Below, piece after piece: positions 44,001 to 51,934 of a stretch of 51,971 nt of DNA. The position numbers and the translations under genes were made by a program. Source of the stretch: Paenibacillus endophyticus (lineage in GTDB: Bacteria; Bacillota; Bacilli; Paenibacillales; Paenibacillaceae); NCBI RefSeq assembly GCF_014192395.1, contig NZ_JACHXW010000017.1, positions 107,430 to 159,400 on the forward strand, written 5' to 3'. The notes below the pieces were generated by a model that did not search any database, was not told the origin of the DNA, and saw nothing but the letters and a program-made list of their open reading frames with translations. Numbering within the stretch: the first letter of the stretch is position 1; the number at the start of each line of letters is the position of its first letter.

Positions 44001-45034
44001 CAACGGTATTGGAAGGTACGGTTCTTGCTGATTGCGCCTCCACCTGAGACAGGCGGTCCGAATTTTGTAATAACCTCTGCATCTTCATCGGTTACTTCTG
44101 TTTCGGTTGGTCCTTCTATGGTGTAGTGTTTCATCTTAACACTATTTGTTTGGTTATTGGGTCCGGACCAGCCGAGTTGATCTGGGAATTTGAGTGTGAC
44201 GCGAGCTTCAAAATTTTGACCAGATGACAGATCAAAATTGGACCATGTAATGGTACGATTGCTCGTATCGATTACGGGAGTAACATTAGGACCTGCTGAA
44301 TGTTGAATATCAGCAAGCGTCACGGTTGCGTTTGCCGGGTAAGTATCTACTAGGGTAATACCTTTAAGCGCGCCGGCAGGAAGGGTGTTACCCTTTTGTA
44401 CCGATTTGATGCCCACTTTATAGCTTATTGCTCCGCCTACATTGAGTACAGTGCCTGTAAACCCGGAATCTTGGGTTTTGAAGGCTGCCCACTTGTCATA
44501 TGTAGATTGTGTCGGAGTTGGTGTTGCTGTTGGTGGATTGGTAGGGACAGTCGTTGGATCCGCAGCAATCTTGACATCAATGCTGCTGGAGCTCACGTTT
44601 CCGTTTGAGAGTTCCGTAGCAGTTGCCGTATTTGACTTGGTAACAACGGAGTTGGTGTATGTGTTGCCCACCTTGACCTTGATTTCTATTTCTAGAGATT
44701 CTCCGGGATTGAGTTGACGGTTAATACTAACAGTATTTCCGGTTGCTCCAGCGCCTGTCACTCCTTGGATGTTAAAGGGAGCGGGAACAATGTCCTCGAT
44801 CTTCAAGTCTTTTGCCAAAGCTACAGTGCTGGCAAGCGCTACATTAATGAAGTAACTGAATTCGTCATTCACGCTTACATCTGTCTTATCCGCGGTTTTA
44901 ATAATCGTAAGCCCATCAATTGGCGTGCTCGCCTTTACTGGAGCCGCTAAGGGCAGCAGCGCTGTTTGCAACAGCAAGGCGAACAGAATGACCAAGGGGA
45001 GAGTACGACCTTTCCGCATGTTCTGAAATAGCAT
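38060..45034 (-). CDS. Giant LPKTG-anchored surface protein with DUF11 and SdrD-B-type repeats
   Basis: 2324 residues. Signal peptide about 1-36 (LPLVILFALLLQTALLPLAAP then VKAS). A DUF11-like start (about 40-165) leads to a Pro/Thr linker (PTTVPTNPPTATPTPTQ). Residues ~175-990 are isopeptide/DUF11-type adhesin modules. One SdrD-B-type domain follows (about 993-1140), then two more DUF11 modules (about 1150-1400), then six SdrD-B-type domains in tandem to about 2145. Each B domain begins like GEIGNYVWLDRNRDGIQN with calcium-loop-like DxNxDG, and ends in TIDLGL. Then come a Pro-rich stretch (PPVLPPVLPPVLPPL), a small beta domain, LPKTG (about residue 2290), a hydrophobic helix and a basic tail: a sortase anchor. 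No sortase lies here. AAGGAAGG precedes the start. Confidence 0.93.
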   Translation of the reverse strand: MLFQNMRKGRTLPLVILFALLLQTALLPLAAPVKASTPIDGLTIIKTADKTDVSVNDEFSYFINVALASTVALAKDLKIEDIVPAPFNIQGVTGAGATGNTVSINRQLNPGESLEIEIKVKVGNTYTNSVVTKSNTATATELSNGNVSSSSIDVKIAADPTTVPTNPPTATPTPTQSTYDKWAAFKTQDSGFTGTVLNVGGAISYKVGIKSVQKGNTLPAGALKGITLVDTYPANATVTLADIQHSAGPNVTPVIDTSNRTITWSNFDLSSGQNFEARVTLKFPDQLGWSGPNNQTNSVKMKHYTIEGPTETEVTDEDAEVITKFGPPVSGGGAISKNRTFQYRWHGQEQTYTIGGITNTATGANSELRNLVLTDTLPTELSYTQLKMPNRQWTSFSYVLKNGGVQSFTPNASGNAIEKASTGSTLTIGPSGNIIVPAGDSLVSVSWNFATLPINQTIGGIEIKGTVLDTATGARSSENAACGTVTSNADPSVEQGDIIKNCAVIAYDALTEVTPGNWAYAAKTPGKAPSTFLINEPKPWLTASKDNQPGGAFYGPLSIVPFTIKVSNKIDATGPWVDPIIYDLLPQDFNYYTNPKQIDVTTALAASFTITGLPAGAVPPKLEILPDLNGKTLAKWSWPAGISLDPGTQLTITYSGQIRAGALATGGSVNYVNNLYAAPTNSTTQFWHDQNSNPFAPSDFPGWASDNTGRSGTALGFVINPADPVERYYVNASAPVVVSLAAVVKSAKWNKGDLAPVFDVANSGGYSGEPAISFTPFERVVGGSEYTEFPRFSSTYEGGSADYKLVIQNSGNTRLSKVDAIDILPFIGDQSVLGNTARGSEWRPNLASAPTSGTGKTFTYVPESGGPSKTVTYDLNVYYSLSADKSAIVNFPNAVGSKNGWINQASFTSDDLTDIQSLYFEIKNIKGSDGSNDLAPGDYIVLSWDMNAPVGTETGKVAWNSFAIQATSAASGRTMLPAEPNKVGFLVHPTNQHVPLGEIGNFVWFDSNRNGIQDEEYPGDSGQGAGINGIKVNLYKYKDGVATPYKETITGYHQNGSPGYYLFQGLPTGEYEVEFVLPERYSPTTANTPGADPAHEEDTDSNLVTKRAPIDTHTPYRTDIITIDVLDTDKIKNFTIDLGLVEEGSVVPSFPSASLVKTIEAVAKGSSTEAPSTSYVVAGNEVQYKIEFTNTSSVTLHNIKVQDTLDRNQAGFAFTKLTYDGSSIAINGNTHSRPDLISSVSNSGTEPYIVIKKLAPGKKIVLDGTYSVTSDDFDLSDLDNKATVYYNEADKPLEDPESIPTAGVNVVKTSSRTSASSADEGDWIDYLVTVTNTGSSTLTNIVITDTKVSGIPSIPSLEAGKSIEITYPYQLTNADVSGASIVNTVKADPAQTPPVTDTHEIPVTGDPRGSIGDYVWFDLNEDGIQDASENGINGITVKLLDAGNHVIATTLTRDKDGKAGHYSFKGLPFATYHVQFVVPNDYDVTKSNQDTIATDSNAIDASGVTADIVLTALAPDDPTIDLGLYPRGEIGNYVWLDRNRDGIQNELEKNGINGIVVKLFKDNPNGTAIATTTTTNDGSGNPGYYLFDHLLSGNYFVQFVIPNDYSKTVEGTVPDSGTDSNETNNSGVTQQIVIGEAAGWIDHTIDLGLVGKGSIGNYVWVDRDNNGKQDEEEKDGVNGIKVRLYDQNKVLLEETVTGNDTAGDPGYYLFEHLVGGNYYVEFEVPSIFGLAKASASGTTTTDDSNSTTNGFTQVIEIGASAPSGWNDLTIDLGLIGIGSLGDYVWHDRNRDGIQNEKDSDGINGVVVKLYKDTATGTPVAQTTTANDPSGKPGYYSFKELLEGDYFVQFVLPTDYEKTVAESGDNDGIDSNGTNGTHTTAKIEIGEAAGWIDASIDLGLIAKGEIGNYVWLDRNRDGIQNENAAQGINGITVNLYKDSATGAPYEETTTITGPDGKPGYYLFDNLREGNYFVQFVYPIDYEKTAAGAGSNLALDSNPTDDSGITSIITIGHTEGWIDHTIDLGLIAKGKIGNYVWYDGNSNGKQDEAVETGFNGVVVKLFDKDKNFLEQTKTANDNDGKPGYYLFDHLINGQYYVQFMIPAGYIPTIAEADGLSAAEDSNKTKEGYTDIIHIGQSAPNGWEDLTIDLGLYTAPTPPVLPPVLPPVLPPLTPGGPDPEVPVDPTNPPTSPGEEKPPVEHETTEQDKPIEGNVDIPKDSKPSVGEKPEHGTVKVDDKGNWVYTPNPGYTGKDQFSIIVKDKDGNEEEIFFEIDVEVPQGGIDAGTTPPVTNLPKTGEESYLMMQILGLSLLILGVALRFKRKKAQA
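38590..42055 (-). repeat. SdrD-B-type domain repeats within the giant gene
   Basis: Seven domains of about 120-150 residues (roughly 365 bp apart in the tandem part). Their starts on the minus strand are near 42050, 40812, 40452, 40082, 39711, 39333 and 38960. DNA-level identity is high around the motif encoding NRDGIQN. Such repeats recombine readily and assemble poorly with short reads. Confidence 0.85.
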
Positions 45035-45472
45035 GGTTCTTTCTTCCTTCCTTTCGATCTGTTTTTACTTTTGCATGTGGCAGTATGACGCATCATTCCA
45101 GGTAAACGAGAATTAGCCGGATCAGCCTCCTTATTGAAGTCAGCCTGCTTGCTCTGAAGGTGGAAGTCGATGAAGTAATAGGCAGGTGCTTGGAAAATGT
45201 CAGGATCTTAGTAGCTGGTTCACTAATCGGCAAGGAAATTAATGCCTGATAGGATAAACACGCACGCTCACCTGTGCTGACGAATTTAGCAAGCTGCTCG
45301 AATCCTGAAGAATAATGTAGCCACGAAAAGAATAATGTTGAACAAATGAAAGTCCTGTACCGTCATCATTCGTCAAGTCACGACTTTATTCGCATCATGA
45401 TTACTATATAGAGATCATCTGTACATTTTCTGAACAATATAGTTCGTTTGGCATGTATTCGTATGTTTTACG

Positions 45473-45500
45473 TAAATGATTATCAGAAAAATGCCGATAT
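45473..45500 (+). promoter_or_regulatory. Strong sigma-D (FliA) promoter match before the response regulator
   Basis: TAAA (45473-45476), 16-base spacer, GCCGATAT (45493-45500): a full match to the Bacillus sigma-D consensus. A start site near 45507 gives a leader of about 65 bases to a TTG start at 45572, and it rules out the in-frame ATG at 45506. The rest of the 540-base gap from 45035 to 45571 holds no gene I can support; no promoter was seen for the divergent giant gene. Confidence 0.75.
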
Positions 45501-45571
45501 AAGAAATGGCAGAAATGAAAAATAAAATTCTAAATTTGACATGTTCCAGATTATATATGGGAGTGAAGCAA

Positions 45572-46729
45572 TTGAAGGTGCTTTTAATAGATGATGAAAG
45601 ACTAGCGCTCGTCCAATTGGAACGGATGTTGAACCAGGCGGCTGAACTGACTGCAATCGATACATTTCAGAACCCGCTGCATGCTGTAGAGCAGGCCGAA
45701 GCGCTGCAGCCTGATGTTGTATTTCTGGATATCCATATGCCGGAAATATCAGGCCTTCAAGCAGCGGAGCTTATCCAGCAGGCCTGCCCGGACGCAGATA
45801 TTGTATTTGTAACCGCTCATGATGAATATGCGATTAATGCATTTGAACTAAATGCAGTGGATTATGTGCTCAAGCCCTTGCAAAAATCCCGTATCCAGAA
45901 GACGGTAGAGCGTTTAATAAGTCGGAGGGCGGGGCGAATAAAGTCGTTTCAGGACATCGATCAGCCACAAATGATTTATTGCTTCAAAACGCTGCGTTTT
46001 CAATCACAGGGGCTAACTCCAGAGATTCCAAAATGGCGAACGTCAAAGGCACAGGAGCTGTTTCTGTATCTGCTGCATCACCGCAAGCAGCTTGTCCATA
46101 AGTCTACGCTGCTGGAATTGTTTTTTCCCGAGATGGAATTGAAGCGCGCGATGACGCAGCTATATACGGCAATCTATCAAATCAGGCAATGTTTGCAGAA
46201 AATGGGGATGGAGCTGGCCATTCAGAACTCCAGTATTCAGGAGGGTTATATTCTCGACATGGGGCAAGTCGTTTTGGATACGGAAAAGTGGGAGCGGGAG
46301 CTTGCCAAACAAGATGATCTTGCAGGACAGAATAAAGATAAGCTTTTGCAGCTTCTTGACGACTATGAAGGCGATTATATGCAGGATTATGGATACATTT
46401 GGGCTGAAAATGAGAGAGAACGACTCCGTCAGCTATGGCTGAGCCGCGCAAGGGGGCTTGCTCAAAGCTTTCTGCAACACAAGGAGAGTCGCATAATTGC
46501 GCTTAATCTATTTGAAAGAATTCAAGCAGCTGATCCATATAATGAAGCGGAAGGCTTGATTGTAATGAAGCTTTACGATGAATTAGGCTTTTATGACAAG
46601 GTTTCAGCTCATTATGAGCGGTTAATATTAACGATGGAGAATGAACTCGGGTTGCCAGTAGCGGAACCGGTGAGCGCTTGGTACAAGCAGTGGCAGAGCC
46701 AAAGGATGGGAAAAGAGCACATCGGTTGA
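45572..46729 (+). CDS. Orphan response regulator with SARP/BTAD-type output region
   Basis: About 385 residues. The receiver domain (about 1-120) begins MKVLLIDDERLALVQLE, with acidic pocket DDE, phospho-acceptor D53 (VVFLDIHMP), T in VTAHD and K101 in VLKPLQK. Residues ~150-240 fit a winged helix (KWRTSKAQELFLYLLHHRKQ...), and ~250-385 resemble a bacterial transcriptional activator domain with helical repeats (LAQSFLQHKESRIIALNLFERIQAADPYNEAEG). No histidine kinase is adjacent. The start is TTG at 45572 with GGGAGTG seven bases upstream; the ATG at 45557 lacks a ribosome binding site, and the ATG at 45506 would start inside the promoter. It is divergent from the giant surface protein, a plausible target (inference). 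Confidence 0.85.
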   Translation: MKVLLIDDERLALVQLERMLNQAAELTAIDTFQNPLHAVEQAEALQPDVVFLDIHMPEISGLQAAELIQQACPDADIVFVTAHDEYAINAFELNAVDYVLKPLQKSRIQKTVERLISRRAGRIKSFQDIDQPQMIYCFKTLRFQSQGLTPEIPKWRTSKAQELFLYLLHHRKQLVHKSTLLELFFPEMELKRAMTQLYTAIYQIRQCLQKMGMELAIQNSSIQEGYILDMGQVVLDTEKWERELAKQDDLAGQNKDKLLQLLDDYEGDYMQDYGYIWAENERERLRQLWLSRARGLAQSFLQHKESRIIALNLFERIQAADPYNEAEGLIVMKLYDELGFYDKVSAHYERLILTMENELGLPVAEPVSAWYKQWQSQRMGKEHIG

Positions 46730-46948
46730 GAAAGGCAGCCGCTTTCAAGAAATACGACAGCTGAGACCGACTTCGGACTTTGATGCGCGTATTTTTTTTG
46801 TATATGGCACATTGCGTCAGTTAAAAGATAACGGTATAATAAACGGGAACAAACATTCTTATTTTCTGGCATCGAATGAAAACAATTTCACATAATTGAC
46901 CATACTGATAAAACAATAGCATGACGAATGACAGAGCGGAGGTTTGGA

Positions 46949-48949
46949 ATGAGCGAGCTTGCAAAAGAAGCAAAGCTGTTTGAGCTGAAATCGGATTATA
47001 CGCCGCAGGGTGACCAACCTAAAGCGATCGAGCAGCTGTTAGAAGGTATCAAGGCCGGTAAGCGGCATCAAACGCTGCTCGGCGCAACGGGTACAGGCAA
47101 GACATACACCATTGCGAACATGGTGGAGAAGCTGAATCGGCCTACGCTGGTCATTGCACATAATAAGACGCTTGCAGCCCAGCTATGCAGCGAGTTCAAG
47201 AGCTTCTTCCCAAATAATGCGGTAGAGTATTTCGTAAGCTATTACGATTATTATCAGCCTGAAGCTTATATTCCATCGTCCGACACCTTTATTGAGAAGG
47301 ATTCAAGCATTAACGATGAGATTGATAAGCTGCGGCACTCCGCGACCAGTTCCTTGTTCGAGCGTCGGGACGTTATCATCGTAGCGAGCGTGTCCTGCAT
47401 CTACGGTCTCGGGTCGCCAACTGAATATGGCGGTCTAGTGTTCTCGCTTCGAGTTGGAATGGAGAAACCCCGTGATGCGATTCTTCATAGATTGGTAGAC
47501 ATTCAATATCAGCGCAATGACATTAGCTTTACAAGGGGGACGTTCCGCGTTCGCGGCGATATTGTCGAGATATTCCCTGTTGCGAATAATGAAAGGGCTA
47601 TTCGGGTAGAGCTGTTCGGGGATGAAATTGAGCGTATCTCGGAAATTGACGTGCTTACAGGTGAAATTATAGGGGAACGCGAACATATCGCGATCTTTCC
47701 AGCGTCTCACTTCGTTACGCAGGAGGAGACGATGAAGGTCGCGCTCGTGAATATTGAACGAGAGCTCGAGGAGCGTCTTGCCGAGCTGCGCGAGGCAGGA
47801 AAACTGCTGGAAGCACAAAGACTGGAGCAGCGGACGAGATATGACCTGGAAATGATGGCGGAGATGGGGTTTTGCTCAGGCATCGAGAACTATTCCGGTC
47901 CGTTGACCTTTAGGGAGCGCGGTGCTACGCCATATACGCTGCTGGACTATTTCCCGGATGACATGGTAATCGTGATTGATGAATCGCATGTATCGCTGCC
48001 TCAAATTCGCGCCATGTACAATGGTGACCGCGCACGCAAGGAAATGCTCGTTAATCACGGGTTTAGGCTTCCGTCAGCGATGGATAACCGTCCACTTCGC
48101 TTTGAAGAATTCGAAGCGAAAGCGAAGCAGCTTGTGTATGTGTCTGCGACGCCAGGACCTTATGAAATTGAACATACGGACAAGATGATTGAGCAAATCA
48201 TTCGTCCTACGGGTCTTATTGATCCGATCATAGACGTTCGTCCAACTAAAGGACAAATCGATGATCTTCTGAACGAAATCCGCGATCGGATTTCCAAGGA
48301 TGAAAGGGTTCTTGTTACCACGTTAACGAAGAAGATGTCAGAGGATTTAACTGATTACATGAAGGAGATAGGCATAAAGGTCAGATATCTCCATTCCGAT
48401 ATCAAGACGCTGGAGCGGCTTGCTATTTTGCGTGATCTCAGGCTTGGCGTGTTTCATGTCCTTATCGGGATCAACCTCCTTCGTGAAGGGTTGGATTTGC
48501 CTGAGGTATCTTTGGTAACGATTCTTGATGCGGACAAGGAAGGTTTCCTCCGCTCGGATCGCGCGCTTATCCAAACGATTGGGCGCGCGGCACGGAACAG
48601 CGAAGGCCGCGTAATCATGTATGGCGACAAAATTACGGATTCCATGGATCGGGCTATCAAAGAAACCGATCGTAGGCGTACCATACAGCTGGCGTACAAC
48701 GAGAAACACGGCGTTACGCCGCAAACGATTCGCAAAAAAGTACATGACGTCATCGAGGCAACGAAGGTAGCCGAACAGAAGGCTGATTACTTAACCGGGG
48801 TCGGAGCGGGCAAGATGAATAAGAAGGAACGTCTGGCGCTACTTCAAAGGCTGGAAGCGGAAATGAAGGATGCTGCGAAAAATTTGCAGTTTGAGAGAGC
48901 TGCTGAATTGCGTGACGCGCTGCTTGAGCTGCGTGCCGAAATGGGCTAA
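46949..48949 (+). CDS. uvrB: Excinuclease ABC subunit B (UvrB)
   Basis: 666 residues. DNA-damage helicase-like subunit that receives the lesion from UvrA and recruits UvrC. Walker A is GATGTGKTYT (about 40), the damage-probing beta-hairpin is YYDYYQPEAYIPSSD, the DESH box is VIDESHVSLPQ, and helicase motifs VI-like end LIQTIGRAARNSEGR. The C-terminal UVR motif (about 630-666) binds UvrC. ATG 46949 follows GGAGG; the in-frame 5' extension to 46928 would swallow that site. uvrA starts 16 bases after its stop, so the pair is an operon. Confidence 0.98.
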   Translation: MSELAKEAKLFELKSDYTPQGDQPKAIEQLLEGIKAGKRHQTLLGATGTGKTYTIANMVEKLNRPTLVIAHNKTLAAQLCSEFKSFFPNNAVEYFVSYYDYYQPEAYIPSSDTFIEKDSSINDEIDKLRHSATSSLFERRDVIIVASVSCIYGLGSPTEYGGLVFSLRVGMEKPRDAILHRLVDIQYQRNDISFTRGTFRVRGDIVEIFPVANNERAIRVELFGDEIERISEIDVLTGEIIGEREHIAIFPASHFVTQEETMKVALVNIERELEERLAELREAGKLLEAQRLEQRTRYDLEMMAEMGFCSGIENYSGPLTFRERGATPYTLLDYFPDDMVIVIDESHVSLPQIRAMYNGDRARKEMLVNHGFRLPSAMDNRPLRFEEFEAKAKQLVYVSATPGPYEIEHTDKMIEQIIRPTGLIDPIIDVRPTKGQIDDLLNEIRDRISKDERVLVTTLTKKMSEDLTDYMKEIGIKVRYLHSDIKTLERLAILRDLRLGVFHVLIGINLLREGLDLPEVSLVTILDADKEGFLRSDRALIQTIGRAARNSEGRVIMYGDKITDSMDRAIKETDRRRTIQLAYNEKHGVTPQTIRKKVHDVIEATKVAEQKADYLTGVGAGKMNKKERLALLQRLEAEMKDAAKNLQFERAAELRDALLELRAEMG

Positions 48950-48965
48950 GTAGGAGGAGAAACGA

Positions 48966-51848
48966 TTGGCTAGCGATAAAATAGTAATCAAGGGCGCACG
49001 TGCCCACAATTTAAAAAACATCGACGTCACCATCCCGCGCGATAAATTCGTTGTACTGACGGGGTTAAGCGGATCAGGCAAGTCATCACTTGCATTTGAT
49101 ACGATTTATGCAGAGGGTCAGCGTCGCTATGTAGAGTCCTTATCTGCTTATGCGCGTCAATTTTTGGGTCAGATGGAGAAGCCGGACGTGGATTCTATTG
49201 AGGGTTTGTCGCCAGCCATCTCCATTGATCAGAAAACGACAAGCCGCAACCCGCGCTCTACGGTAGGTACGGTAACCGAGATTTACGATTATTTAAGACT
49301 TCTATTTGCACGAGTAGGCAAACCTCATTGTCCGGATCATGGCATTGAAATTACCTCGCAAACGGTAGAGCAAATGGTTGACCGGATTATGGAGTATCCT
49401 GAGAAGACGAAACTGCAGATTCTGGCGCCATTAATTTCAGGCCGCAAAGGCGAGCATACGAAGCTGTTGGCGGACATACAGAAGCAAGGCTTCGTCCGGG
49501 TACGCGTAAACGGTGAGCTGCGCGAGTTAAGTGAGAACATTGAACTGGAAAAAAACAAAAAGCACAGCATCGAAGTGGTAGTGGATCGTATCGTCGTGAA
49601 ATCGGATGTTCAGACAAGGCTGGCTGATTCGCTCGAGACAGCGCTGAAGCTGTCTGAAGGACGCGTGCTTGTCGACATTATGGATCAAGAGGAGCTTCTC
49701 TTTAGCTCGAACCTCGCATGTCCAGAGTGCGGTTTCAGCATTGAAGAGCTTGAGCCGCGGATGTTCTCTTTCAACAGTCCTTATGGGGCATGTCCAGAAT
49801 GCGACGGCTTAGGTGTCAAGATGATCGTCGATCCTGATTTGCTTGTTCCGGATATGAGCAAATCCATTGAGGATGCGGCTTTCCTTGCATGGGCAGGCAG
49901 TACCTCAAATTATTATCCGCAGTTTTTAAGCGCCGTTTGCGTCCACTATGGCATTCGTCAGGATGTGCCGGTATCTGAGCTTGAGCCCGAACAGATGAAG
50001 AAGCTGTTGTACGGTACGGGCGGCGAACGCGTTCGCTTCCTTTACGAGAATGACTTTGGCCATCGGAAGGAAGCGTTTGTCCCATTCGAGGGTATCGTTC
50101 ATAATCTGGAGCGTCGCTACAGGGATACCGCATCTGATATGATGCGCGAGCATATCGAGAACTATATGAGCGCCAAGCCGTGTGCAAGCTGCAAGGGACA
50201 GCGGCTGCGCAAGGAAAGCTTGGCCGTAACAATCCAGTCTCATCATATTTCCCAGGTTACATCGTTCTCGATCGGAGATGCACAGCGCTACTTTGATTCC
50301 TTGAAGCTTACACAGAAGGAGCTTACGATCGCAAGCTTGATTCTCAAAGAAATCAACAGCCGTTTAGGCTTTCTTGTGAATGTAGGTCTTGAGTATTTGT
50401 CGCTGAGCCGCGCAGCGGGAACGTTGTCAGGCGGCGAAGCGCAGCGGATTAGGTTGGCGACGCAAATCGGGTCCAGCTTAATGGGTGTCCTCTATATACT
50501 GGATGAACCGAGCATTGGACTGCATCAGCGTGACAATGATCGATTGATTGAGACGCTTGAGCATATGCGCGATCTTGGAAACACTTTGATAGTGGTTGAG
50601 CATGACGAGGATACGATGCTTGCTGCTGACTATATCATTGACGTTGGACCAGGCGCCGGCATTCATGGCGGGATGATCATTGCTGAAGGTACGCCAGAAG
50701 AGGTAATGGCAAATGAGCATTCGTTGACTGGACAATATTTAAGCGGACGCAAGTTCATAGAAGTACCTTCGGATCGTCGCAAGACGAATGAGAAGTGGTT
50801 AGAGGTTCGCGGAGCGAAGGAAAATAATCTCCGAAACGTTAATGTGAAAATTCCACTCGGCGTGTTCACTGCCGTAACGGGCGTTTCCGGATCTGGAAAA
50901 TCGACTTTCGTGAATGAGATCTTGTATAAAACGCTTGCGCGCGACCTCAATAGGGCGAAAACACGTCCAGGTCAGTACAAAGAGCTTCGCGGGATTGAAC
51001 ATTTGGAGAAGGTTATCGATATTGACCAGTCACCAATAGGCAGAACGCCAAGATCAAACCCGGCCACGTATACAGGTGTATTTGACGATATTCGCGATCT
51101 ATATGCAAGCACGACGGAATCCAAGGTTCGCGGCTATAAGAAGGGCAGATTCAGCTTTAATGTTAAAGGTGGACGTTGTGAGGCTTGCCGCGGTGACGGT
51201 ATCATCAAAATCGAGATGCATTTCCTTCCAGATGTATATGTTCCTTGCGAAATTTGCAAAGGCAAGCGATATAACCGCGAGACGCTCGAAGTGAAATACA
51301 AGGGCAAAAACGTTGCAGAAGTGCTGGATATGACAATCGAGGATGCGTGCACCTTCTTTGAAAATATTCCGCGCATACTCCGCAAGGTACAGACTTTGTT
51401 GGATGTTGGACTAGGCTATATGAAGCTGGGCCAGCCTGGAACGACTTTATCCGGCGGAGAAGCGCAGCGCGTGAAGCTGGCTGCTGAGCTTTATCGTCGC
51501 TCGACCGGCAAAACGCTCTACATTTTGGATGAGCCTACAACGGGCTTGCATGTACATGATATCGACAGACTATTGAATGTCCTGCATCGTTTAGTGGATT
51601 CTGGTGAATCTGTACTTGTCATAGAACATAATCTGGATGTCATTAAGACTGCTGATTATCTCATTGATCTTGGGCCAGAGGGCGGCAGCGGCGGCGGTAT
51701 GATCGTTGCTACCGGAACGCCTGAGCAGGTCATCAAAGTAGATCAATCTTATACAGGGAAATATTTGAAACCGATTCTAGAGCGGGATCGTGCGCGTACC
51801 GTTGCTTTGCATAAGGAGAAACAGCAGGTTGCTGCCGCGGCAAAGTAA
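48966..51848 (+). CDS. uvrA: Excinuclease ABC subunit A (UvrA)
   Basis: 960 residues, TTG start (48966) after AGGAGGAG. UvrA dimers scan DNA for lesions using two ABC ATPase modules and zinc modules. The first Walker A is GLSGSGKSSLAF near residue 31 and the second GVSGSGKSTFVN near residue 640. ABC signatures are LSGGEAQRIRLA and LSGGEAQRVKLA. Zinc motifs include CPECGF...CPEC, CASCKGQRL and CEACRGDG...CEICKGKR. Family-typical FSFNSPYGACPEC is present. Its stop is 28 bases before the IS3-like insertion, with no terminator of its own visible, so the IS hairpin may act as its 3' end. Confidence 0.98.
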   Translation: MASDKIVIKGARAHNLKNIDVTIPRDKFVVLTGLSGSGKSSLAFDTIYAEGQRRYVESLSAYARQFLGQMEKPDVDSIEGLSPAISIDQKTTSRNPRSTVGTVTEIYDYLRLLFARVGKPHCPDHGIEITSQTVEQMVDRIMEYPEKTKLQILAPLISGRKGEHTKLLADIQKQGFVRVRVNGELRELSENIELEKNKKHSIEVVVDRIVVKSDVQTRLADSLETALKLSEGRVLVDIMDQEELLFSSNLACPECGFSIEELEPRMFSFNSPYGACPECDGLGVKMIVDPDLLVPDMSKSIEDAAFLAWAGSTSNYYPQFLSAVCVHYGIRQDVPVSELEPEQMKKLLYGTGGERVRFLYENDFGHRKEAFVPFEGIVHNLERRYRDTASDMMREHIENYMSAKPCASCKGQRLRKESLAVTIQSHHISQVTSFSIGDAQRYFDSLKLTQKELTIASLILKEINSRLGFLVNVGLEYLSLSRAAGTLSGGEAQRIRLATQIGSSLMGVLYILDEPSIGLHQRDNDRLIETLEHMRDLGNTLIVVEHDEDTMLAADYIIDVGPGAGIHGGMIIAEGTPEEVMANEHSLTGQYLSGRKFIEVPSDRRKTNEKWLEVRGAKENNLRNVNVKIPLGVFTAVTGVSGSGKSTFVNEILYKTLARDLNRAKTRPGQYKELRGIEHLEKVIDIDQSPIGRTPRSNPATYTGVFDDIRDLYASTTESKVRGYKKGRFSFNVKGGRCEACRGDGIIKIEMHFLPDVYVPCEICKGKRYNRETLEVKYKGKNVAEVLDMTIEDACTFFENIPRILRKVQTLLDVGLGYMKLGQPGTTLSGGEAQRVKLAAELYRRSTGKTLYILDEPTTGLHVHDIDRLLNVLHRLVDSGESVLVIEHNLDVIKTADYLIDLGPEGGSGGGMIVATGTPEQVIKVDQSYTGKYLKPILERDRARTVALHKEKQQVAAAAK

Positions 51849-51878
51849 TCAAACATAAGAAAGCAGGCTGAGGATTTG

Positions 51879-51934
51879 AACTGCACCCCAATTGTTAGAC
51901 ACCATCTAACAATCTGGAGGTGCAGTTTTTTTGT
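51879..51934 (+). terminator. IS-end hairpin that masks the transposase ribosome binding site
   Basis: AACTGCACC...ATTGTTAGA (51879-51899) pairs with TCTAACAAT...GGTGCAGTT (51905-51927) over about 21 base pairs with two bulges, then seven T. The GGAGGTG ribosome binding site of the transposase (51917-51923) is inside the 3' arm. Transcription entering from uvrA would be stopped or its message kept closed. Confidence 0.75.

Noticed and set aside
46740..46800. Possible terminator after the response regulator
   Set aside because: There is a T8 run, but the stem before it is short and imperfect.
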